This document shows, piece after piece, positions 8,711-16,825 of a stretch of DNA of 64,000 nt. Position numbers and translations under genes: made by a program. This DNA comes from Streptomyces gossypii (GTDB lineage Bacteria; Actinomycetota; Actinomycetes; Streptomycetales; Streptomycetaceae): NCBI RefSeq assembly GCF_025165795.1, contig NZ_JAJAGO010000017.1:1-64000 (forward strand). Reading direction: 5' to 3'. The notes below the pieces were generated by a model. It was not told the origin of the DNA. It was given only the letters and a program-made list of their open reading frames with translations, and did no database searches. Position 1 is the stretch's first letter. Every line of letters begins with the position of its first letter.

Positions 8711-9952
8711 CTACCCGATGTCCACCACGCGTGCCCAATCGGGCGGCCCGTCCGGAACGTACTCGGGATTGTCCTCGTCCCACGACCGCGCCGCATGCTG
8801 CCGGGGGAAGAGGCCCACCACCGTCCGGCACGGTGGCTGCGTGACCGGCCAGGACGTCTGCCCGTCGGTGAGGACCACGAGGACATCCGGCCGGGGCCGC
8901 GCGCGGAGCGCCTTGGCGAAGCCGGTGCGCAGATCCGTACCCCCACCGCCCACCAGCGGTATTCCCTCGGCACGGCACAGCGGGTGCGCGATCCGGGCCG
9001 CCGCGTCGCACGGCAGTACGGTCACCAGGTCGCGACGGCCGCCCACGGCACGGGAGATCGCGGCAACCTCGAGGAGGGCGCTGCCCAGTTCGGTGTCGCT
9101 GACCGAGCCGGAGGTGTCGATGACCACGGAGACCCGAGGCGGCCTGCGCCGCAGACTCGGCAGAACGGCGCCGGGCACACCGGCCGAGCGCCGCGACGGC
9201 CGGCCGTACGTGTAATCCTCGCCCGCGCCGGAGCCGGAAGCCGCCGAGCGGACCGCTGCTCGCAGCAACGCCCGCCACGGCTGCGGCGGATGGAACGCCT
9301 CCTCCGCCCACCGCTTCCACCCCTTCGGGGTGCTCCCCGGACGGGCCGTGATGCCCTGCGCCACGCGGAACCGGACCGCGTCCCGTTCCTGCTCGCTGAG
9401 TCCGTGCGCGCCGTCCGGCCCCAGGTCCCACTCCCGTTCCAGCCCGTCGGCGCCACTGCCGCAGTCCAGCCAGGCCGCGCTCTGCGTGAGCGGCCCGAGC
9501 CGGAACTGGCGCAGGTAGTCCTCCATCAGCTCCCCCTGCGGCAGCCCCAGGGACACCGGCTCGACAGCGCCTTCGGGCCGGACCAGTCCGTCGCCGAACG
9601 CGTCGTCGTTGATCTCGCAGTCTGCGGCGATGTTCATCCGCAGCCGTTCCCCCGGGCCGGTCAGCCCGCGCTCCCGCGCGACCAGGTCACCGCGGCCGTG
9701 GTGGTCGCGCAGCAGGTGCGACACCTCGTGCACCCATACGCCCGCCAGGTCCTCCACCGGCGTCCGGTCCACGAACCCCGGCGAGACGTAGCAGCGCCAG
9801 TGCCGGTCGACCGCCATCGTCGGTACCCGCCTCGACTCGACGGTGTGCAAGGCGAACAGGGCAGTCGCCAAGAAGGGCCGGGCACGAGCGGCGTGCAGCC
9901 GGGCCGCGAAGAGCTTGTCGAGGTCCAGTGCCCCCGGTGCGTCGGGCATCAT
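8711..9952 (-). CDS. VWA-like predicted metallopeptidase (DUF2201 family)
   Basis: 413 residues. The N-terminal half carries HEVSHLLRDHH, an HExxH zinc-protease motif with further His residues. The C-terminal half holds a VWA fold with an intact MIDAS, DTSGS, near residue 275. This two-part layout is that of DUF2201 proteins, which usually pair with a MoxR ATPase. Its ATGATG start encloses the stop of the upstream MoxR gene, so the two are translationally coupled. Substrates are unknown. Position directly behind cis15 suggests, but does not prove, a link to CIS assembly or turnover. Confidence 0.8.
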   Translation of the reverse strand: MMPDAPGALDLDKLFAARLHAARARPFLATALFALHTVESRRVPTMAVDRHWRCYVSPGFVDRTPVEDLAGVWVHEVSHLLRDHHGRGDLVARERGLTGPGERLRMNIAADCEINDDAFGDGLVRPEGAVEPVSLGLPQGELMEDYLRQFRLGPLTQSAAWLDCGSGADGLEREWDLGPDGAHGLSEQERDAVRFRVAQGITARPGSTPKGWKRWAEEAFHPPQPWRALLRAAVRSAASGSGAGEDYTYGRPSRRSAGVPGAVLPSLRRRPPRVSVVIDTSGSVSDTELGSALLEVAAISRAVGGRRDLVTVLPCDAAARIAHPLCRAEGIPLVGGGGTDLRTGFAKALRARPRPDVLVVLTDGQTSWPVTQPPCRTVVGLFPRQHAARSWDEDNPEYVPDGPPDWARVVDIG

Positions 9953-11205
9953 CGTCCGGCCTTCACGGGGACCGCGCTCCGGGCCGCCGCGTCGTCTGCT
10001 CGCCGGGACAGCGAAACCGCCCTGGCGAGTCCCTCGATCGAGGCCGGAACGTCCCAGTCCTCACGGCGCAGCGCGGCGAGGGTGGAGGCGGGCACGACCA
10101 CCAGGTCCGGGGCTCCCGTCTCCACCGCCTGGACCAGCAGCGCCCACGCCGCGTCCCAGCGCGACTTCTCCGGACGATTGCGGACCGCCTCCACCACACC
10201 GTCGAGCACGGCCTGGCGCAGATCCCCCCGCCCAGGAAGGACGGCACCCTCCGGATCGGCGAGAAGCATTTCGGGGTCCGGGAGGTCCATGCGGTCCAGG
10301 CTGGCCAGCAGCTCCAGCCCCGGACCGTCTCCCACGGTGCCCCTGACCAGCAGCGACAGTACGTCCCGGGAGGAGCCGGCCGCGGTCGCGAAGGCGATCA
10401 GGCACAGTGTCATCTCCCAGCTGCGGGGTGACGGCCAGGGGCCACCCCGGCGTGTCTCGTTGCCGGGCAGCTGGTGCACGAGCTTGGGGCGGGCGGAGAG
10501 GAGCCCGCATACGGCGCGGCGGGCGTAGTCCACGGCCTCTGGCAGCCTCGCAGGAGCGAGACGGGGCAGTGTGGCCCGGGGCCAGGTCCCGCCGAGGCCG
10601 CGTACGACGACCTCGTGGTCATGGGTCCACTGAAGGTGCACGAACCGGTTGGCCAGCGGCGGGCTCAGTTCCCAGCCGTCGGCAGCCGAGGACCGCGGAT
10701 TGGCGGCAGCCACGATCCGTACTCCCGGAGGCAGTTGCAGGGCACCGATCCGCCGCTCGAGCACGAGGCGCAGGAGAGCCGCTTGAACGGCCGGCGGCGC
10801 GGTGGACAGCTCATCCAGGAACAGCAGCCCTCGTCCGGCCTTCACCAGACGCACCGCCCAGTCGGGCGGGGCCATCGGGACGCCCTTTTCCGCGGGATCG
10901 TCACCGACGATGGGCAGGCCCGAGAAGTCGGACGGCTCGTGGACGCTTGCGATGACCGTGGTCAGCGGAAGGTCCAGCGAGGCGGCGAGCTGTGTCAGGG
11001 CCGCGGTCTTGCCGATCCCCGGCTCACCCCACAGGAGCACGGGCAGGTCGGCGGCCACGGCCAGGGTCAGGGCCTCCAGTTGTGTGTCGGGGCGCGGTTC
11101 GGTGGTCGTGTCGCGCAGCAGGGTCAGCAGCTCGCCGGCGACGCTGATCTGGGAGGCGTCGGCTGGGTCGGTGTCGGTAGCGGCGAACGGGGTGCATGTG
11201 GGCAT
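9949..11205 (-). CDS. MoxR-type AAA+ ATPase
   Basis: 418 residues. Walker A is GEPGIGKTA (near residue 60) and Walker B is LLFLDELS (near 130), followed by a sensor region AAANPR. The C-terminal third is a helical lid. MoxR ATPases act as chaperones that use a partner VWA protein to bind and remodel metal-dependent or multi-subunit targets. The partner here is the downstream VWA-metallopeptidase, whose start overlaps this stop. It is probably co-transcribed with the unknown gene 82 bases upstream. Confidence 0.85.
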   Translation of the reverse strand: MPTCTPFAATDTDPADASQISVAGELLTLLRDTTTEPRPDTQLEALTLAVAADLPVLLWGEPGIGKTAALTQLAASLDLPLTTVIASVHEPSDFSGLPIVGDDPAEKGVPMAPPDWAVRLVKAGRGLLFLDELSTAPPAVQAALLRLVLERRIGALQLPPGVRIVAAANPRSSAADGWELSPPLANRFVHLQWTHDHEVVVRGLGGTWPRATLPRLAPARLPEAVDYARRAVCGLLSARPKLVHQLPGNETRRGGPWPSPRSWEMTLCLIAFATAAGSSRDVLSLLVRGTVGDGPGLELLASLDRMDLPDPEMLLADPEGAVLPGRGDLRQAVLDGVVEAVRNRPEKSRWDAAWALLVQAVETGAPDLVVVPASTLAALRREDWDVPASIEGLARAVSLSRRADDAAARSAVPVKAGR

Positions 11206-11287
11206 ATGTGATCACCTATGGGTTCGTAGCGAACAGAGTGAGGCGCCGAGGTGGGCAGGGTGGCGCAACAGGGCGGGTGGGGCGGGG

Positions 11288-12727
11288 TCAGCGAGAAGAA
11301 ACCGCGTGGCGGGGGTGCGAGCCGCGGCCACGGGTACCGCGACGATCCGGGCGGACGCGGTCAGGGCGGGTACGGTCCGGTCCGGCTCCGACCAGACCCG
11401 CCCTGTACAGCCCGTAGGTGAGCCGCCGCAGCGCGGCCGTCTCCAACTCGTCCCGCAGAGCGCCGGTACGCAGCACCGCTTCGGGGCCCAGCAGGCCCTC
11501 GACGACGGCCAGCGCACCGGCCGTATCACCATGGTCCAGGCGCTCGCGGACGCCGGTGAGGCAGTCCGGACGGCGGTGCGCCTCATCGATCGCCCGCAGG
11601 CAGGGAAGCGGAGCACCGGTCAGTGCGACCAGCAGTTCCTCCCGCCGGATCTCGGCCCGCTCGTGGTCCAGCGGGACCAGTACGCCGTTGACCAGGCCGA
11701 TCCGGTGCTGAGCTCCCCTGCACTCCACGAGCCGCGGTTGTCCTGCCCGGTCCTCGATGCGGGGCGGACCGGGCGGCGAATGATCCGGCACCAGCGCCGA
11801 GGCGACGAGCGGGTGCAGCCGGTCGGCCTCGACCGAACCGGTGCGGATCAGCTCCAGGTCGGGCAGCACCCAGGTCGCAGCGTCGGGCAGAACGGGCAGC
11901 TCGGAGGCGGTCCTCTCGGTGGGCGCCGCCGCGACCCGCACTGTGGGCGGCGCTGTCCCCTCCCCGTCCCCGTCCCCGTCCACGTCCGCGACGAGGTCCA
12001 GGGCCAGCCGGTGCCGGGCCCCGCACCGCACGGTGAAGGTACCGGTGGACCGCTCTTCGGCGCGGAGCAGAATCCCCGCCTCGGCCGCCCATCGGTCAAC
12101 GGCACAGCGGTGCCCCTCCGGCACCCTCTCCCGCACGTCGGGGTGCGTCACAGGTCGGCCGTCGGGGAGCGGTTGGTCGGCCCCGGACCTGATCCGCAGC
12201 TCGTCGGTCCTCCGTGCGTCCCACAGATGGCGGTGCAGATCGAGGCGGAACCGCCGGTTGGGATGGGGATGCGGATGGCGGCAGGCGCTGGCGTCGGGCG
12301 GCGATCCGTCCCAGAGCGCGAGACTGATCCGCTGACCGGCGTCCGCCCAGGCCGGTGGAGTCCGGACGACCAGATGCAACGGGCCCGGCCCGTCACGCTC
12401 GGCGGAGCCGTACCGGGCCAGGGCGATGGTCAGTCCTGGGCGCAGCAGTCCGTTGGGAGCGATCCTCGGCATATGCCAGCGCAACAGGTCAGGCGCCAGA
12501 TGACGGAGATCGGCCCGGATGCGGGCTGCGAGTTCCCGGCCACGCGTACGCGCCAGGGAACGAAGGTTGAGATCGACGTCGATGCCTGCGGCGGCGCACG
12601 CCCCAGCCCAGTCCCCGGCACGACGGCGGGCGGTCGCAGTCTCGATCATGGACGGTGGCACGGCGAACTCGCGCACGCGCAACCAGAAGGAAAGGCGGGA
12701 ATCCCTGTTCGCGATCTGAGTGAGCAT
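11288..12727 (-). CDS. Unknown protein of the MoxR/VWA operon
   Basis: 479 residues with no domain I recognise. It is rich in Arg, Asp and His, with several short beta-like segments and no membrane helix or signal peptide. The last 30 residues are a basic Arg/Pro/Gly tail. ATG 12727 is favoured by AAGGTGAG about 6 bases upstream; a GTG two codons earlier is less well placed. It lies upstream of the MoxR gene on the same strand with an 82-base gap. A third protein of this size often travels with MoxR/VWA pairs, so it may be an adaptor or scaffold. Confidence 0.6.
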   Translation of the reverse strand: MLTQIANRDSRLSFWLRVREFAVPPSMIETATARRRAGDWAGACAAAGIDVDLNLRSLARTRGRELAARIRADLRHLAPDLLRWHMPRIAPNGLLRPGLTIALARYGSAERDGPGPLHLVVRTPPAWADAGQRISLALWDGSPPDASACRHPHPHPNRRFRLDLHRHLWDARRTDELRIRSGADQPLPDGRPVTHPDVRERVPEGHRCAVDRWAAEAGILLRAEERSTGTFTVRCGARHRLALDLVADVDGDGDGEGTAPPTVRVAAAPTERTASELPVLPDAATWVLPDLELIRTGSVEADRLHPLVASALVPDHSPPGPPRIEDRAGQPRLVECRGAQHRIGLVNGVLVPLDHERAEIRREELLVALTGAPLPCLRAIDEAHRRPDCLTGVRERLDHGDTAGALAVVEGLLGPEAVLRTGALRDELETAALRRLTYGLYRAGLVGAGPDRTRPDRVRPDRRGTRGRGSHPRHAVSSR

Positions 12728-12877
12728 CAGCACTCACCTTGCGCGGACGGGGCCCCCATTCTGATACCAGAGGAAGTCATCATCGCTGGGAAGCATAGCC
12801 CTCCTGATCTCGCTCCGCCAGGGGGCCCTGACAGGAGCACGGTCCGCTGCTTCCGGACGGGCTGGTGAGGACGCCAC

Positions 12878-13231
12878 TCACCAATCCCGGGCGGCGATCA
12901 GCTCTTCCCCGTCCGCCTCCGTGAACCCGTACGCCGAGGCCACGAACCAGAAGTCCTCACCTATAGCCTCCCGCGCGATGGTCTCGATCTCGCTCCCGGC
13001 CTCGTCGAACTCCTCCTCCAGCGCGTTGAACTCCTCCGTCGCCACCCTCGTCAGGGCGTAGAGCGCCACCAGGTCCGAGGGCTGCTCGGCCTCGATCCGC
13101 TCGCAGAGCCGCAGCAGGATCTGCTTCCCCTTACCGACGACATGCGCGGGGTAGTACTCGTCCTCCGACATCTCTCGCAGAAACTCGTGCGCTGCCACCT
13201 GCTGGTTCGTGATCGACACGCTGATACCCAT
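12878..13231 (-). CDS. DUF5713 family protein
   Basis: 117 residues, small, acidic and helical, with no signal peptide or membrane segment. The whole length matches my memory of DUF5713 proteins, including the phrase KGKQILLRLCERIEAE and the ending EELIAARDW. Function unknown. It is a single gene, divergent from the acetyltransferase gene, with about 160 bases between the starts. Confidence 0.7.
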   Translation of the reverse strand: MGISVSITNQQVAAHEFLREMSEDEYYPAHVVGKGKQILLRLCERIEAEQPSDLVALYALTRVATEEFNALEEEFDEAGSEIETIAREAIGEDFWFVASAYGFTEADGEELIAARDW

Positions 13232-13394
13232 CCCTTCGACAAGCTGACGACCCGATCCTGCACCACGCCACTGACAAACGCCGCGCGGTCAGCCGCGCTC
13301 CGGATATGCGGTTGAGGACCCAGTTCCGGGCGTGCTACCACTGGCGGACCGACGCCTGCTGATCACGGCGCCCAGATCCGAAAGGCTGACCGAC

Positions 13395-13922
13395 ATGGTG
13401 CTCGGAGAACTGGTCAAGCTGCGATCGCTGGAACCGTCGGAGGCCGAGGCGCTGTGGCGGTGGAACCACGACCCGGACGTCATGCGCTGGATGCACGACG
13501 GCTACGGACAGTCGCTCGCTCAGGTCAAGAAGACCCTGGAGGAGCACCCCCGCAACACGTACAGCGATGTGCTCTACGGCATCGAGGTACTCGCCGATGG
13601 CCAGCTCATCGGCCTGGTCCGGCTGCGCGACACCGAGCCGGAACTCGGCATCGCCGAACTCGACGTCTACCTCGGCGAGAAGGAGTACTGGGGCCGTGGC
13701 TACGCCACGGACGCCATGCGCACCATCTGCCGCTACGGCTTCCAGAAGATGCGCCTCCACAAGATCACGCTGACCGTCGCCACGGAGAACCACGCCGCGC
13801 ACCACATCTACCGCAAGGTCGGCTTCATCGAGGAGGGCCGCCTCCGCGAAACCCTCCGCCGCGACGGCAAGTGGCACGACATGTTCACCATGGGCCTCTT
13901 GGAGGGCGAACTTCGCGGGTAA
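13395..13922 (+). CDS. GNAT-family N-acetyltransferase (RimJ/RimL type)
   Basis: 175 residues. The GNAT fold is clear: LRSLEPSEAEALWRW at the start, an acetyl-CoA loop around GRGYATDAM, and the closing VATENHAAHHIYRKVGF that is typical of RimJ/RimL-like enzymes. ATG 13395 has GAAAGG 9 bases upstream, so I do not use the longer frame from 13332. The acceptor could be a small molecule or a protein N terminus. It is convergent with the deaminase gene. Confidence 0.85.
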   Translation: MVLGELVKLRSLEPSEAEALWRWNHDPDVMRWMHDGYGQSLAQVKKTLEEHPRNTYSDVLYGIEVLADGQLIGLVRLRDTEPELGIAELDVYLGEKEYWGRGYATDAMRTICRYGFQKMRLHKITLTVATENHAAHHIYRKVGFIEEGRLRETLRRDGKWHDMFTMGLLEGELRG

Positions 13923-13955
13923 CCGGCAGTGCCCGCCTGTGCTGAGTGGCGTGGT

Positions 13956-14375
13956 TTACTCGGCGTCGAGCTGGTGGTCGGCCCAGACGTAGCTTTCGGG
14001 CAGCAAGTCGGTGATGAGGAGGGTCCGGACGCGGTCGCCCCCTCCGACGATGACCTTCAGCGCGGGAAAGTAGTCGAGCAGGACCTGACGGCACCGGCCG
14101 CACGGGGAGACGACTCCCCGGTCGCGGTCGCCCACGGCGACGATCGTGTCCAGCTCGTAGACGCCCTGCCCGGCTGCCGCGCCGATGAGCACCAGCTCGG
14201 CGCAGGGGCCTCCGGTGAAGTGGTAGGCGTTCACCGCCGTGACGATCCGCCCGTCCTGCGCGCGGGCCGCGGCTGCCATGGTGTGGTTGTCGCCCCGGCA
14301 GCGCGTACGCGCGACGTGGGCCGCGGCCTCGATGAGTTCGTGGTCGACGGGGTGGGTCTGCGTGGTCATCTGCAT
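13956..14375 (-). CDS. Blasticidin-S-deaminase-like cytidine deaminase
   Basis: 139 residues, the size of a homotetrameric zinc cytidine deaminase. The zinc/catalytic motifs are GGPCAEL (Cys replaces the usual His of HAE; Glu is the proton shuttle) and PCGRCRQVL. The stretch NAYHFTGGPCAEL, the block SPCGRCRQVLLD and the LLPESYVW ending are, from memory, much closer to fungal blasticidin S deaminase than to ordinary Cdd. So the substrate may be a cytosine nucleoside antibiotic rather than cytidine. No nucleoside-antibiotic genes are nearby, so it would be a stand-alone resistance or salvage gene. GAGGAAGG lies just upstream of the ATG; a second ATG two codons later is equally possible. Confidence 0.8.
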   Translation of the reverse strand: MQMTTQTHPVDHELIEAAAHVARTRCRGDNHTMAAAARAQDGRIVTAVNAYHFTGGPCAELVLIGAAAGQGVYELDTIVAVGDRDRGVVSPCGRCRQVLLDYFPALKVIVGGGDRVRTLLITDLLPESYVWADHQLDAE

Positions 14376-14559
14376 CTGCCTTCCTCAGGTCTCAGCCGAG
14401 GTTGACCCAAGTGACGCAGGTGTACAACCGAGTATCGGCGGCCTACGGGTTCCGCCAGAGGCGGCGAACCGGCAGCAATCTTGCTCGGTCGACGCTTTGG
14501 ACACGATTCCAGCCTGGAGCCGTTCATTCCGTCGACCGAACAAGATCACGCCCGGATGC

Positions 14560-14751
14560 TCACGGGTGATCGCCAGCCGCGACAGCCGCGAGGAAGCCGC
14601 TCCATGCGTCGGCCGGTATGGAGAGTATCGGACCGTACGGTTCCTTCGAGTCACGCACGTCCAACCCGACTGCGGTGCGCCGGACTTCCAGGCATTCGCC
14701 GTTCTGTCCGCTGTGCGTGCTCTTGGACCACTCGGTATCGGTGCTAGGCAT
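14560..14751 (-). CDS. DUF397 domain protein
   Basis: 63 residues covering a complete DUF397 domain: an N-terminal WSKSTHSG, a central CLEVRR and a C-terminal tryptophan in AWSGFL. Such small proteins are partners of DUF5753/XRE regulators in Streptomyces and belong to the bldB/whiJ/abaA type of locus linked to development and antibiotic control. It follows the broken DUF5753 gene by 14 bases and so may have lost its partner. Confidence 0.85.
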   Translation of the reverse strand: MPSTDTEWSKSTHSGQNGECLEVRRTAVGLDVRDSKEPYGPILSIPADAWSGFLAAVAAGDHP

Positions 14752-14765
14752 GTGCGAGTTCTCTT

Positions 14766-15507
14766 CTAGGAGTTGGGCAGCTTCATCGCGGTGTCCATGA
14801 TCAGCGCCTCCGACTCCAGCGCACTCAGTGCCGTCGCACGCAGGTGATCGAAGGTTGCGCCGTAGTACGTGGTGTCTTCCGGGCCCTCAGATGCAGAAGC
14901 TGCTCGCGCAGTACCGCAGGGCCGCCGACTTGTTGCCGCAACGCCGCTTCTCCCAGCACCATCCAGACGGAGAGCGCCTCGCCACCGTCGCGAGTGACTG
15001 CCTTCTGCCGCTCAAGGCGCACGCGCACCTTGGTCTGCTCGTCGTCGGACAAGGGGCCGGTTGCTCCACCCTGGATCACGGCCGTGGCGTACGCCTCAGT
15101 CTGAAAGAGCCCGGGGATCAAACCTGGCTGGAAGCCGCGACACTCAGATACCTCATTCTCCAGTCCGACCAGATCCAGGAGTCTTGTGGGAGTTGGTCCT
15201 CCAGGACTCGACACCACTGCTGCTTGCGTGACTCGCGAGCGAGTACGAGCCAACCCTCACGCTCCGAGGCGTCCTTGATCTCGTAAAGGTCCAGCAACGC
15301 CTTGAGGTCCAGCGCCCGGATGCCACTTCTCCCCGTTTCGATCCGACTGACCTTGCCCGGATGGCAGCTGAGCTGCAGTGCCGCGTCCTCCAGCAACAGG
15401 TCCCGCTCTTCTCGCAGTCGACGAAGATTCGTACCCAGCACGCGTCGACGCACAGTCGGATGCTGCTCTACTCCCACGCTGAACCCCTCGCTCTCGGTGA
15501 GCTGCAT
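14766..15507 (-). pseudogene. Broken XRE/DUF5753 regulator (whiJ-type)
   Basis: The N-terminal helix-turn-helix (RRRVLGTNLRRLREERDL, then SRIETGRSGI) is in frame up to EDQLPQD. Near 15178-15183 a single missing base shifts the frame. The DUF5753 domain continues in another frame (LVGLENEVSECRGFQPGL, then GLFQTEAYA). A second lesion near 14880-14895 deletes an estimated 70-80 residues and shifts the frame again: LREQLLHLR is followed in the next frame by the usual domain end, YYGATFDHLRATALS, and TAG at 14766. Two independent lesions make a sequencing error an unlikely full explanation. Start ATG 15507 has GGAG upstream. Confidence 0.8.
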
Positions 15508-15674
15508 CGCACTCAGCGCTCCAATAGTACCGGTGGGACACAGTGCGTGACTTGCACCGTGATTGCCATGCGAGGCAGCTACTGAGTGCGACGCCGGAAG
15601 CACCTTGTGCAACTCGACGTCGGGGGCCGTCATGGCCACGCCCGCATCCCACTGCGCTCGGAAGGGGGCGAGTT

Positions 15675-16089
15675 GTGTCTGGACAGGTGTCAACCAGAGC
15701 AGGAAAGCCAGCGGCGAGTTGGCGGTTCCCACGCCATCCGCGAAGCGTTGGACGTGCACGAGCGAGGCTGCGCGAGCAGTTCGCGGAGTATCAACTGACA
15801 GACGAAGTGGCAGAGACGGCCGAACTGCTGCTGTCAGAGCTCGTCACGAACGCGGTGCGGCACGCAAACGTTCCGCCGGGTCGTGAGATCGGCGTGCGCT
15901 GCGAGCTGTCAGACAGTCAGCTCCGCGTCGAGGTCGCCGACGCGTCCGACACGCTGCCGCAGTTGCGCGAAGCGGAGGACGATGACGAACGAGGACGCGG
16001 GCTCCTGCTCATGGAAACCTCGCGGACAAGTGGGGCGTCAGCCGACGCGACGGGGTCGGCAAGACCGTGTGGTTCTTCCTGTCCATGTG
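15675..16089 (+). pseudogene. Frameshifted ATP-binding (HATPase, anti-sigma type) protein
   Basis: GTG 15675 follows AAGGGGG and opens a small GHKL ATPase of the type found beside DUF5753/DUF397 genes. The N box LLLSELVTNAVRHA and the second box RGRGLLLMET are intact. Near 16017-16023 one base is missing. Read with a restored base, the frame continues LADKWGVSRRDG and VGKTVWFFLSM to a TGA at 16087-16089, the normal end of the family. Without it the frame runs on into non-coding DNA. It is divergent from the broken DUF5753 gene, so this is the third member of a decayed trio. Confidence 0.75.
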
Positions 16090-16180
16090 ACCGCGGGCCG
16101 ACTGGCACGCACTGTGTGCCATGCCGTGGGCGGGCCAGTCGAAGCCCGAGTCGGCCGCAGGTCGGCGTGGATGACCACGT

Positions 16181-16825
16181 TCACCAGTCCGGCTCCTTCC
16201 AGTTCGTGCGGAGGCCCTGCTCGCGGCATCGTGCGAGCACTCCGTCGATCAGCGGTACGTCGTCAGGGAATTCGAGCAACCCCAGGTCGAGGGCGACCAT
16301 GCCCTCGAAGATGCTGGTATCCACCGAAAGGACGCCTTCAGCGAGCACCAGCGGCGCCAAGTCAACCCTTGGTCCATACGCCGTGCCCGCGATGACCAGC
16401 ACCCGCTCGCGGATCCGCTCCCAGTCCTCGTCCTCGTCCTCGAAGGTGGCATCGTAGGCGTGACTGCCATGCGGGCCGGGGGCGTGTGTGCCAGCGTCCT
16501 CCGGGTCGGCGTCACTGTCGATTTCGATCTGGACGGCCCACGTCAGCGCCAGCCTGTCCTCCCACGTATCGCTCTCGGGAGAGTCGGAAAGGAACGTCGT
16601 CCGATAGCGTTCGCTCGACCAAGCGATGTTCCTCGCCTCTGGTTGGCCAAGTTCGGCGAGGAACTGGGTCATACACTCCGCCGTTCCTTCATTGATCTGG
16701 GTCAGGCCCGCTGTGGTCACCTGGAATCGGCAGCGTAGGAGGCCGTTGTGAAAGTTCCAACGAGGAAACCAGAGTTTGAAGTTGAGTGGCCCGGTGTCAG
16801 GGACGCTGTCCACATGGCCGGTCAC
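16181..16825 (-). CDS. Candidate immunity protein for the CIS effector
   Basis: 214 residues, acidic (a run of Asp/Glu near residue 135), with no signal peptide or membrane helix and no domain I recognise. Its GTG start overlaps the TGA of the large HNH-tipped protein as GTGA, so the two are co-transcribed and translationally coupled. The same lower GC as the toxin tip suggests both arrived together. By analogy with polymorphic toxin loci, a small acidic protein directly after a nuclease tip is most simply an immunity protein. No sequence family supports this. Confidence 0.6.
   Translation of the reverse strand: MTGHVDSVPDTGPLNFKLWFPRWNFHNGLLRCRFQVTTAGLTQINEGTAECMTQFLAELGQPEARNIAWSSERYRTTFLSDSPESDTWEDRLALTWAVQIEIDSDADPEDAGTHAPGPHGSHAYDATFEDEDEDWERIRERVLVIAGTAYGPRVDLAPLVLAEGVLSVDTSIFEGMVALDLGLLEFPDDVPLIDGVLARCREQGLRTNWKEPDW

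Noticed and set aside
13956..14375. Blasticidin or other nucleoside-antibiotic gene cluster around the deaminase
   Set aside because: Neighbours are an acetyltransferase and decayed regulators; no biosynthetic genes are seen.
14400..14430. TTGACC and TACAAC as a plus-strand promoter
   Set aside because: The spacer is about 15 bases and there is no plus-strand gene downstream.
14766..16089. Programmed frameshifting as explanation for the split regulator and ATPase frames
   Set aside because: No slippery sequence was seen at the shift points, and the regulator also has a deletion.
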